From: Castellaniella denitrificans
Lineage (GTDB): Bacteria > Pseudomonadota > Gammaproteobacteria > Burkholderiales > Burkholderiaceae_B
Length of the DNA stretch: 64,000 bases
Direction: 5' to 3'
Assembly (NCBI RefSeq): GCF_027214045.1
Contig: NZ_JAPWHE010000001.1
Span: forward strand, 790,946-854,945
In this document: positions 9,654-17,248 of the stretch, one piece after another
Position numbering within the stretch: position 1 is the stretch's first letter
How the letters are laid out: each line of letters begins with the position of its first letter
The notes under the pieces: model-generated
Told to the model about the DNA's origin: nothing
Seen by the model: the letters and a program-made list of their open reading frames with translations, nothing else
The model's database searches: none
Program-made: the position numbers and the translations under genes

Positions 9654-10649
9654 ATGTGGGAATCTTTTCGAGCATCATACCGCCTGGCGCGGATCTGCCT
9701 GCCGGCCGTTCTGCTGGGCACGGCCCTCTCCGTCTCGGCCGCGCCACGTGAACGTCTGGTTCTGGGCGGCCCTACGGCCGCCGTCAGCTTTCCGCTCATC
9801 CACATGGCCGAGACCGACGCCCTGGCGGACTGGGCCGACACGGTGGAATTCCGCCACTGGAAAAGCCCGGATCAGTTGCGCGTGCTGATTGCCAGGCGGG
9901 AAGTCGATTTCAGCGCCACGCCGGTGAACCTGCCCGCCATCATGGCCAATCGGGGCATGCCCGTGCGCCTGCTGAACGTCTCCGTCTGGGGACTGCTGTG
10001 GTTCGTCAGCGCCGATCCGGACGTGCGCACGGTCGCCGACCTGGCCGGCAAGCCGCTGCTGACGACCTTCCAGCGCGACCTGCCCGCCCTGCTGCTCGAA
10101 CGCCTGCTGGACGCGCAGGGACTGACCGGCGCGCGCGCGCCGGCCATCCGCTATGCGCGCGACGCCCAGGACGCCACCACCCTGCTGCTGACCGGCGAGG
10201 CGCGCAGCGCGCTGCTGCCGGAACCCTCCGTCTCGCTGCTGCTGGCGCAGAGTGCCCGCCGGGGCGGCGCGCCGCTGCACCGTGTACAGAGTCTGGAGGA
10301 CGCCTGGCGAGGGACCTTCACGGACCATCCCGATCTGCCGCAGGCCGGCATCATGGCCAATGTCGGCGTGGCCGGCGACCGCGCCCTGGGCGAGGCCTTC
10401 GCGCGCGCCTACGACCGGTCGGCGCGCTGGTGCAAGGCCGAACCGGCCGAATGCGCCCGCCTGGTGCACAAGCACCTGGATTTCCTGCCGGTCGAGGCCA
10501 TCGAAGCCTCGATCCGCGTCACCCGCCTGGAAAGCCGCAACGCACAATCCGCGCGGCCCGACCTGGAGGCCCTCTACGGCCTGATCCTGCGGCACAATCC
10601 CGAAGCCGTCGGCGGCCGCCTGCCCGACGCCGGCTTCTACGGACCATGA
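9654..10649 (+). CDS. ABC transporter substrate-binding protein, NitT/TauT/SsuA type
   Basis: A 331-residue periplasmic binding protein with an N-terminal signal peptide (hydrophobic core about 12-27, cleavage after VSAA). The fold signature is that of the NitT/TauT family: VEFRHWKSPDQLRVLIARRE, then TPVNLPAIMANRG, and VADLAGKPLLTT. Such proteins usually carry nitrate, taurine, sulfonates or thiamine precursors, whereas here the gene sits directly behind a Fur box and ahead of a TonB receptor, pointing to a metal chelate or a compound needed under iron limitation. ATG at 9654 is chosen because it follows the Fur box and opens the signal peptide; no good ribosome-binding site is visible. It is coupled to the permease by an ATGA overlap. 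Confidence 0.8.
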   Translation: MWESFRASYRLARICLPAVLLGTALSVSAAPRERLVLGGPTAAVSFPLIHMAETDALADWADTVEFRHWKSPDQLRVLIARREVDFSATPVNLPAIMANRGMPVRLLNVSVWGLLWFVSADPDVRTVADLAGKPLLTTFQRDLPALLLERLLDAQGLTGARAPAIRYARDAQDATTLLLTGEARSALLPEPSVSLLLAQSARRGGAPLHRVQSLEDAWRGTFTDHPDLPQAGIMANVGVAGDRALGEAFARAYDRSARWCKAEPAECARLVHKHLDFLPVEAIEASIRVTRLESRNAQSARPDLEALYGLILRHNPEAVGGRLPDAGFYGP

Positions 10650-11443
10650 GCGCCACAAGCGGCGCCAAGGGGGCCCGGGTCCGCCCCGCGCGCACGTCCC
10701 GGCGCTGGTCCGCGCTGGGCGTCATCCTGATCTTCGCCGGCTGGGAATTCGCCGCCCGCCTGATGGGGCCCATGCTGATGGCCACGCCGCTGGAGGCCCT
10801 GCGCGCGATCGGCGTCCTGGCCGGCGACCCCGGCTTCTGGACGCACAGCCTCGACAGCCTGGCCCGCATCGCCATGGGCGTGGGCGCCGGCTGCGGCATC
10901 GGCTTCACGCTGGGCGTACTGGCCGGGCACGACGCGCGCCTGCGGGGGCTGCTGGAGCCGCTGCGCTGGCTGCTGATGGCCATACCGCCTGTCGTCGTGG
11001 TCGTACTGGCCATGCTCTGGTTCGGCCTGGGTTCGGGGATGGTGATCTTCATCACGGTCCTGATGATGGCGCCCGGGATGTACGTCAACACGGTCAAGGG
11101 CATGCGCATGATCGACGCCGGCCTGCTGGAAATGGGCCGGGTCTACCATTTCGGCACCTGGGCGCGGCTGCGCCACCTCTATCTGCCCGCCCTGGCCGCG
11201 CCCCTGACGGCGGCGCTGCTGATCGCCGCCTGCGGTGGCGTGCGGCTCGTGGTCATGGCCGAGGTACTGGGCGCCGAGAGCGGCGTGGGTTACGCGCTGG
11301 CCAACGCGCGCAGCACCTTCGACAGCGGCCGGCTCTACGCCTGGGTGCTGCTGATCCTGGGTCTGGTGGCCCTGCTGGAATTCCTGCTGCTGCAACCCGT
11401 CCAGCGCCGGCTGACCCGCTGGCAGGAGCCCAGCCATGCTTGA
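10646..11443 (+). CDS. ABC transporter permease, NitT/TauT type (SsuC-like)
   Basis: A 265-residue inner-membrane protein with six or so membrane segments and the binding-protein-dependent permease loop (about 160-195: MRMIDAGLLEMGRVYHFGTW followed by the LPALAAPL segment), where the EAA motif contacts the ATPase. Its start overlaps the stop of the binding-protein gene by four bases and its end overlaps the ATPase start by eight, so the three form one tight operon. It forms the channel of the importer. The substrate is presumed to be that delivered by the TonB receptor at the end of the operon. Confidence 0.85.
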   Translation: MSATSGAKGARVRPARTSRRWSALGVILIFAGWEFAARLMGPMLMATPLEALRAIGVLAGDPGFWTHSLDSLARIAMGVGAGCGIGFTLGVLAGHDARLRGLLEPLRWLLMAIPPVVVVVLAMLWFGLGSGMVIFITVLMMAPGMYVNTVKGMRMIDAGLLEMGRVYHFGTWARLRHLYLPALAAPLTAALLIAACGGVRLVVMAEVLGAESGVGYALANARSTFDSGRLYAWVLLILGLVALLEFLLLQPVQRRLTRWQEPSHA

Positions 11444-12113
11444 GATGCGCGACCTGAGCCTGGCCTTCGGCCCCCGGCCCGTGCTCGACGGCATCCGCCT
11501 GGACGTGCGCCCCGGCGAGCGCATCGGCGTCATCGGCCCGAGTGGCGCCGGCAAGAGCACCCTGCTGCGCCTGGCGGCCGGCCTGCTGCACCCGGACAGC
11601 GGCTCCTGCCGCAACACCTTCCCGCGCACCCGCCTGGTCTTCCAGGAGCCCCGCCTGCTGCCCTGGCGCAGCGTGGCCGACAACCTGGACATCGCCCTGC
11701 GTGCGGGCGGCGTCCCTGGCGACCGGATCGCCGCGCGGCGCGACCGCTGGCTGGCCCGCGTGGAGCTGGCCGACGCGGCTCGGGCCTGGCCGGGCGAACT
11801 GTCGGGTGGCATGGCCCAGCGCGCCGCCCTGGCCCGCGCCCTGGCGCTGGAACCCGATCTGCTGCTGCTCGACGAGCCCTTCAGCGCGCTGGACCCGGCG
11901 CTGCGCGCCGACCTGGGGCGGCTATGCGCCGAGCAGGCCCGCGCCACCGGCGCCGCGCTGATCTGCATCAGCCACCAGCCCTGGGAACTCGCCGGCCTGG
12001 TGGACCGCATCCTGTGCGTGGCCGGCGGCCGGATACGGGAACAGGCCGTCCCCTCCGGCCGTCCGGACGAATCCGCCGCAGAGGCGCCGCCGGACCGGCC
12101 AGCCGGCGCATAG
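11436..12113 (+). CDS. ABC transporter ATP-binding protein
   Basis: A 225-residue ATPase with Walker A GPSGAGKST (about 36-44), a Q-loop (VFQEPRLLPW), signature LSGGM and Walker B LLLLDEP followed by the D-loop SALDP and the switch histidine (ISHQP). It resembles SsuB/TauB ATPases. It energises the NitT/TauT-like importer and overlaps the permease gene by eight bases. The C-terminal ~25 residues are a polar, proline/alanine-rich tail. The TonB-dependent receptor follows after 39 bp. Confidence 0.9.
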   Translation: MLEMRDLSLAFGPRPVLDGIRLDVRPGERIGVIGPSGAGKSTLLRLAAGLLHPDSGSCRNTFPRTRLVFQEPRLLPWRSVADNLDIALRAGGVPGDRIAARRDRWLARVELADAARAWPGELSGGMAQRAALARALALEPDLLLLDEPFSALDPALRADLGRLCAEQARATGAALICISHQPWELAGLVDRILCVAGGRIREQAVPSGRPDESAAEAPPDRPAGA

Positions 12114-12152
12114 ACCGCCCCCCTTCCCACCTCCTCCGACCAAGGAACCCCC

Positions 12153-14267
12153 ATGAGCGTACGACACGCCCGCACTCCCCTGGCGCTGGCCCTGGCCCTG
12201 ACGGCCGCCGGCCCGGCGCCCGTCCAGGCCCAGGACGTCACGAGCCTCACACCCATCACCGTCAGCGGCGACGCCCAGGCCACCCCGCTGAATCCCGGCG
12301 TGAAGGCCGAACGCGCCCGCCTGGACGGCGTGGCCGGCGGCACCAACCTGATCGAGCCGCAGCAGGAAACGCGCCTGGTCACACTGCGGGATGCCCTGGA
12401 CTACCAGCCCGGTCTGGTGGTCCAGGAATTCTTCGGTGGCCTGGACCAGCCGCGGCTGAACATCCGCGGCTCGGGCATCCAGAGCAACCCCGTGAACCGG
12501 GGCGTCCTGCTGTTGCAGGACAGCCTGCCGCTGAACGAGGCGGACGGATCCTTCGTGATCGGCTTTCTGGAACCGCGCAATGCCCGCCTGATCAGCGCGC
12601 GCCGGGGCGCCAATGCCCTGTCGCCGGCCGCCACCACCCTGGGCGGCGAGCTGGACTTCCAGTCACTGACGGGCACGGAAGGCGATCTCCTGCGCATGGA
12701 GGGTGGCAGCTTCGGGCGCTTCGGCGCCCAGGCCGCCAAAGGCTTACGCGGCGACAACCTGGACGGCCGCCTGAGCGTCACCCACGACAAGTACGCCGGC
12801 TACCGCCACCATTCCGGTTCCGGACGCACCAGCGTGCAAGGCAATTTCGGCGTCCAGGGCGACGGCTTCGAGAACCGGACGTCCCTGTCGTACGTGGATC
12901 TGGATGTGGACATTCCGTTCGTCGTGCCTCGTTCCATGATGGAGGACGATCCAACCGACGTGATCGGCGACGGCAAGACGGCCAACCACCCCCTGAACGT
13001 CTACAAACGCGATCCGCATCGCACATCGAGCCAGTTCCGCGCCGCCAACCGCACCTACTGGGGCACCGAGGATCTGAACAATACGTTCGGCCTCTACGCC
13101 CAGAGCATCGACGACACCTTCCAGGACCCGCTGAGCTCGACCGTGACCGACGGCATGACCTACGGCGCGCAATGGCAGCTCGCCGGCAAGTACCGCGCCA
13201 TCGATTACCGCGTGGCGCTGGACTGGTCACGCAGCGACATGGACCGCACGCTTTACGTCGTCAAACCGGAGGACGGTTCCCGTCTGCAACGATTCGGCAA
13301 TTATGACCTGCAGGCGGAAAACCGCAGCGCCCTGCTGGGCTTCGCCTGGCACGTCAACCCGCACTGGACGGTCGTGGGCGACGCCAAGTTCACGCAGGCG
13401 ATCCGGGATGCCCGGGAACGCGGCTCGGGCAACAGCCTGGACCAGGACTGGAGCTACGTCAGCCCGAAGCTGGGCCTGGTCTGGCGGCCCGCCGAGGATC
13501 AGCGTTTCTTCGTGAACGTCAGCCGCAGCAACGAGGCACCGACCTACTGGGAAATCGTCACCGGCGCGGTGCCCCCCCGTCCGAACTCCGTCATGCCGAT
13601 TCCGGCGACAACCAGCCTCAGCGCCCTGAAGCTGCAGCGCGCCGACACCGTCGAGATCGGCGGCGAAGGCCGCCTGGGCGCCGGGGCCTACGCGCCGCAC
13701 TGGGCGCTGACGCTCTACCATAGCGACGTCAAGGACGAACTCATGTCCGTCAGCACCGCCAACGGCACGCCGGCTGGCACCTACAACTATCAGGGCGGCA
13801 CTCGCCACCAGGGCATCGAACTGGGCCTGAACGGCAGCGTGCCCGCCCCGGGCGGGGGCGCGGCCTTCGACTACCGCGTCGCCTACACCTTCAGCGACTT
13901 CCGCTTCAAAGGGGGCGAATACGCGGGCAACCGCATCGCCGGCGTGCCGCGCCACCTGGTCGGCGCCGAGATCCTCTACCGCGTCGGCGGGCTGCGTTTC
14001 GGCCCGAATGTGCGCTGGATGCCATCCTCCACGGAGACCAACCACGCCAATACGCCGGACACCCGGCAGGACAGCTATACCCTGCTGGGCTTCAAGGTGG
14101 ACTACCGGATCGACAGGCACTGGCAGGCCTATGTGCAGGGCGACAACCTGACCGACGAGACCTACGCCAGCGCCTTCGTCATCCGCAATACGGCCGGTGC
14201 CGCCGATCCTACCTTCCTGCCCGGCAACGGCCGCAGCGTGACGGCGGGGGTCACCTACACGTTCTGA
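12153..14267 (+). CDS. TonB-dependent outer-membrane receptor
   Basis: A 704-residue receptor with a signal peptide ending near residue 26 (PVQAQ), a plug domain (about 50-165; LRDALDYQPGLVVQEFFGG and LNIRGSGIQSNPVNRGVLLL) and a 22-strand-type barrel ending in the aromatic VTAGVTYTF typical of outer-membrane proteins. There is no extra N-terminal signalling domain, so it is a plain transducer-independent receptor. It is the last gene of the Fur-box operon and probably moves the same ligand as the ABC importer across the outer membrane, using TonB energy. The ligand (siderophore, metal chelate or other) cannot be told from sequence. A GC-rich hairpin follows the stop. Confidence 0.9.
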   Translation: MSVRHARTPLALALALTAAGPAPVQAQDVTSLTPITVSGDAQATPLNPGVKAERARLDGVAGGTNLIEPQQETRLVTLRDALDYQPGLVVQEFFGGLDQPRLNIRGSGIQSNPVNRGVLLLQDSLPLNEADGSFVIGFLEPRNARLISARRGANALSPAATTLGGELDFQSLTGTEGDLLRMEGGSFGRFGAQAAKGLRGDNLDGRLSVTHDKYAGYRHHSGSGRTSVQGNFGVQGDGFENRTSLSYVDLDVDIPFVVPRSMMEDDPTDVIGDGKTANHPLNVYKRDPHRTSSQFRAANRTYWGTEDLNNTFGLYAQSIDDTFQDPLSSTVTDGMTYGAQWQLAGKYRAIDYRVALDWSRSDMDRTLYVVKPEDGSRLQRFGNYDLQAENRSALLGFAWHVNPHWTVVGDAKFTQAIRDARERGSGNSLDQDWSYVSPKLGLVWRPAEDQRFFVNVSRSNEAPTYWEIVTGAVPPRPNSVMPIPATTSLSALKLQRADTVEIGGEGRLGAGAYAPHWALTLYHSDVKDELMSVSTANGTPAGTYNYQGGTRHQGIELGLNGSVPAPGGGAAFDYRVAYTFSDFRFKGGEYAGNRIAGVPRHLVGAEILYRVGGLRFGPNVRWMPSSTETNHANTPDTRQDSYTLLGFKVDYRIDRHWQAYVQGDNLTDETYASAFVIRNTAGAADPTFLPGNGRSVTAGVTYTF

Positions 14268-14280
14268 TCCCGGAAGCACC

Positions 14281-14303
14281 CGCGCCCGGGATGCCCGGGC
14301 GCG
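14281..14303. terminator. GC-rich hairpin between convergent TonB receptor and udh
   Basis: A perfect ten-base-pair stem (CGCGCCCGGG / CCCGGGCGCG) with a three-base loop lies 13 bases after the receptor stop and 32 bases before the udh stop. There is only a weak T-rich stretch after it, so factor-independent termination is plausible rather than certain; it could serve both convergent units. Confidence 0.5.
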
Positions 14304-14335
14304 CGTACCCATCTTAAAGATCAGACATCCTATAT

Positions 14336-15157
14336 TTAGGAAGGGGCATCCACCGGATCGAAGGGCCCCCGGGCCGTGAAGACCCCGCCCTGCCAGACCA
14401 TTGTCGGATCGTCGGCCGCCGGCATCGGCTGGCGCTCGATCTGTTCCCGGAAGACCTCGGACGTATCCCGGGCCTTGTAGCCCAGGTGCGCGGCCAGGCG
14501 ATTGTCCCACCAGGGATCTTTGTTGTCGGACATGCCGAAGGCGATGGTGTGGCCGATCCCCGGGGTGAACAGGCCCCGGCGGATCATCTCGGTCAGATCC
14601 CGGTAGCTGAACCAGATGTGCATCATGCGCCGATCCCGGGGCTCGGGAAACGAAGAGCCGATGCGGATGGACAGCGTCTCGATGCCGTAGCGGTCATGAT
14701 AGAAGCTGGCCATGCCCTCGCCATACGCTTTGGAGAGGCCGTAATAACCGTCAGGGCGCGTGGGCATGGCGGCGTCGATCGTCTCGGATTGGCGGTAGAA
14801 GCCCACCGCGTGGTTCGAACTGGCGAAGATCACGCGGCGCACCCCGTGGCGGCGGGCGGCCTCGTAGAGGTGGAAAACGCCCTTGATGTTGGCCTCCAGG
14901 ATTTCCTCGAAGGGCCGTTCGACCGACACGCCGCCCATGTGTACGATGGCGTCGCAACCCCGGACCATTTCGTCCACGGCCCGCCGGTCGGACAGGTCGC
15001 AGGGATGGAGTTCTTCGCCCTCCCCGGCCGTGCCCAGCGACTGGACGTCGGACAGGCGCAGGACGCGCGCCATCGGTTTGAGCGTCTCGCGCAGCACGCG
15101 CCCCACCCCGCCGGCCGCGCCCGTCAGCAAGAGCCGTTCGAACCTGTTTTCAACCAC
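14336..15157 (-). CDS. udh: Uronate dehydrogenase
   Basis: Oxidises D-galacturonate or D-glucuronate with NAD+ to the aldarolactone, the entry step of the oxidative uronate pathway. The 273-residue short-chain dehydrogenase has the nucleotide-binding LLTGAAGGVGR near residues 10-20 and the catalytic YxxxK as YGLSKAYGEG, with IFASSNHAVG and the GMSDN segment typical of Udh (P. syringae enzyme about 275 residues). GTG at 15157 is preceded by GGAG at seven bases. A GntR-type dyad lies about 50 bases upstream, which gives it a promoter separate from ilvD. All later steps of the pathway are encoded within the next 18 kb. Confidence 0.85.
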   Translation of the reverse strand: MVENRFERLLLTGAAGGVGRVLRETLKPMARVLRLSDVQSLGTAGEGEELHPCDLSDRRAVDEMVRGCDAIVHMGGVSVERPFEEILEANIKGVFHLYEAARRHGVRRVIFASSNHAVGFYRQSETIDAAMPTRPDGYYGLSKAYGEGMASFYHDRYGIETLSIRIGSSFPEPRDRRMMHIWFSYRDLTEMIRRGLFTPGIGHTIAFGMSDNKDPWWDNRLAAHLGYKARDTSEVFREQIERQPMPAADDPTMVWQGGVFTARGPFDPVDAPS

Positions 15158-15205
15158 GCCGCTTCTCCATGCGATTCAAGAGTGCTTAACCGCATTGTGA
15201 TACGT

Positions 15206-15217
15206 CATCATATGACT
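15206..15217. promoter_or_regulatory. Putative GntR operator upstream of udh
   Basis: CATCATATGACT, sharing the ATATGAC core with the other aldarate-region dyads. It lies 49-60 bases before the udh GTG, a normal operator distance. Assignment to the local GntR/FCD regulator is inferred from recurrence. Confidence 0.5.
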
Positions 15218-15277
15218 ATGAATCAGGGATTACCCTGAAAACCGTGGCGGCAGCCCGCAGACCGCCGCCACGCGGCA

Positions 15278-17134
15278 TCACTTCAGTTGCCCGACATCGC
15301 GCACCGCCCCCCGGTCGGCCGAGGTGGCCAGCGCAGCATAAGCCCGCAACGCCTGGGAGACTTCCCGCTGGCGGTCCACGGGTTTCCAGGCCTGCGGGCC
15401 GCGCGCTTCCATGGCGGCACGGCGCGCCGCCAGGGTCTCGTCATCGATCGCCAGCTGGATGCGGCGGTTGGGGATGTCGATCTCGATAGTATCGCCGTCC
15501 TCGACCAGGGCAATGTTGCCGCCCTCGGCCGCTTCGGGCGAGGCATGGCCGATCACCAGGCCCGACGAACCGCCGGAAAAGCGCCCGTCCGTCAGCAAGG
15601 CCGCGCACTTGCCCAGGCCCATGGACTTCAGGTAGGACGTGGGGTAGAGCATTTCCTGCATGCCGGGGCCGCCTTTGGGGCCCTCGTAGCGGATGATGAC
15701 CACGTCGCCGGCACCGACCTCGCCACCCAGGATCCCCTGGACCGAGGTTTCCTGGCTTTCGTAGACGCGCGCGCGGCCGGTGAAAGTCAGGATGCTTTCG
15801 TCCACCCCCGCCGTCTTGACGATGCAGCCGTTGGGCGCCAGGTTGCCGTACAGCACGGCCAGGCCGCCGTCCTGGGAATAGGCGTGCGCCCGGTCGCGGA
15901 TGCAGCCGGACTCGCGATCCAGATCCAGCGTTTCGTAGTAGCGGTCCTGGCTGAACGCGGTCTGGCTCGGGACGCCGCCGGGCGCCGCACGGTAGAAATC
16001 CGCTACGCCGGCACCCTGTTCGCCACGCACATCCCAACGGCGGATGGCCTCGCCCAGTGTGCCGGCATGCACGTTGCCCACGCTCAGATCCAGCAGGTCC
16101 GCACGGGCGAGTTCCGCCAGGATCCCCATGATGCCGCCTGCGCGGTGCACGTCCTCGATGTGATAGTCCGGGGTGGCCGGCGCGACCTTGCACAGGCAGG
16201 GCACGCGACGCGAAATCCGGTCGATGTCGGCCATGGTGAAAGCCACGCCGGCCTCCTGGGCGGCGGCCAGCAGGTGCAGCACGGTGTTGGTGGAACCGCC
16301 CATCGCCACATCCAGCGTCATGGCGTTGCTGAAGGCCTGGAACGTCGCGATGTTGCGGGGCAGCACGGAGGCGTCGTCCTGCTCGTACCAGCGCTTGCAC
16401 AACTGCACGATCAGGCTGCCGGCCAGTTCGAACAAGCCCTTGCGCCGCGCGTGCGTGGCCACCACCGTGCCGTTGCCGGGCAAGGCCAGACCCAGGGCCT
16501 CGGTCAGGCAGTTCATGGAATTGGCCGTGAACATGCCTGAACAGGACCCGCAGGTCGGGCAGGCGCTGCGTTCCACGGTCTCGGCCTGCTCGTCGGTGAT
16601 GTTGGGATCGGCAGCCTCGATCATGGCGTCGACCAGATCCAGCTTGCGCACCACGGTCTTGCCGTCCTTGGCGATGACCTTGCCGGCCTCCATCGGGCCG
16701 CCGGACACGAACACGACGGGGATGTTCAGGCGCATGGCGGCCATCAGCATGCCCGGGGTGATCTTGTCGCAGTTGGAAATGCAAACCATGGCGTCGGCGC
16801 AGTGCGCGTTGACCATGTATTCGACCGAGTCGGCGATCAGTTCGCGCGAGGGCAGCGAATACAGCATGCCGCCATGCCCCATGGCGATGCCGTCATCCAC
16901 CGCGATGGTGTTGAATTCCTTGGCGACACCGCCGGCCGCCTCGATCTGGCGCGCCACCAGCTGGCCCATGTCCTTCAGGTGCACATGGCCGGGCACGAAC
17001 TGAGTGAAGGAATTCACCACGGCGATGATGGGCTTGCTGAAATCCCCGTCCTTCATGCCGGTGGCTCGCCAGAGGGCGCGGGCGCCGGCCATGTTGCGGC
17101 CGTGGGTCGAAGTGCGGGAACGGTAGTGCGGCAT
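15278..17134 (-). CDS. ilvD: Dihydroxy-acid dehydratase, E. coli [4Fe-4S] type
   Basis: A 618-residue protein nearly collinear with E. coli IlvD (616 residues): [43 protein letters not shown] and [16 protein letters not shown] are all present. At the position that holds Cys50 in the other ilvD copy this one has Gly49, the arrangement of the oxygen-labile [4Fe-4S] enzymes. It should make branched-chain 2-oxo-acids; a role as sugar-acid dehydratase is possible but not indicated. ATG at 17134 is chosen because the protein then starts exactly like its family; the frame stays open far upstream only because it runs antisense through ppc. It is divergent from ppc (114 bp apart). Confidence 0.9.
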   Translation of the reverse strand: MPHYRSRTSTHGRNMAGARALWRATGMKDGDFSKPIIAVVNSFTQFVPGHVHLKDMGQLVARQIEAAGGVAKEFNTIAVDDGIAMGHGGMLYSLPSRELIADSVEYMVNAHCADAMVCISNCDKITPGMLMAAMRLNIPVVFVSGGPMEAGKVIAKDGKTVVRKLDLVDAMIEAADPNITDEQAETVERSACPTCGSCSGMFTANSMNCLTEALGLALPGNGTVVATHARRKGLFELAGSLIVQLCKRWYEQDDASVLPRNIATFQAFSNAMTLDVAMGGSTNTVLHLLAAAQEAGVAFTMADIDRISRRVPCLCKVAPATPDYHIEDVHRAGGIMGILAELARADLLDLSVGNVHAGTLGEAIRRWDVRGEQGAGVADFYRAAPGGVPSQTAFSQDRYYETLDLDRESGCIRDRAHAYSQDGGLAVLYGNLAPNGCIVKTAGVDESILTFTGRARVYESQETSVQGILGGEVGAGDVVIIRYEGPKGGPGMQEMLYPTSYLKSMGLGKCAALLTDGRFSGGSSGLVIGHASPEAAEGGNIALVEDGDTIEIDIPNRRIQLAIDDETLAARRAAMEARGPQAWKPVDRQREVSQALRAYAALATSADRGAVRDVGQLK

Positions 17135-17248
17135 GGCGGCGGTCCTGGAAACGAAAGGGGCAAAACGCTTATGATAAACGGTTCCTCCCGCCCGGCAACA
17201 CGGGGCGGGCAGGCCGCGCACGCCCAGATTCCCGACAATGGAGACCCT

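Noticed and set aside
7245-10649. Very long plus-strand open frame across ilvD
   Set aside because: It runs antisense to ilvD and the Crp/Fnr gene, with His/Gly/Gln-rich composition typical of high-GC shadow frames. Only its last part (from 9654) is a real gene.
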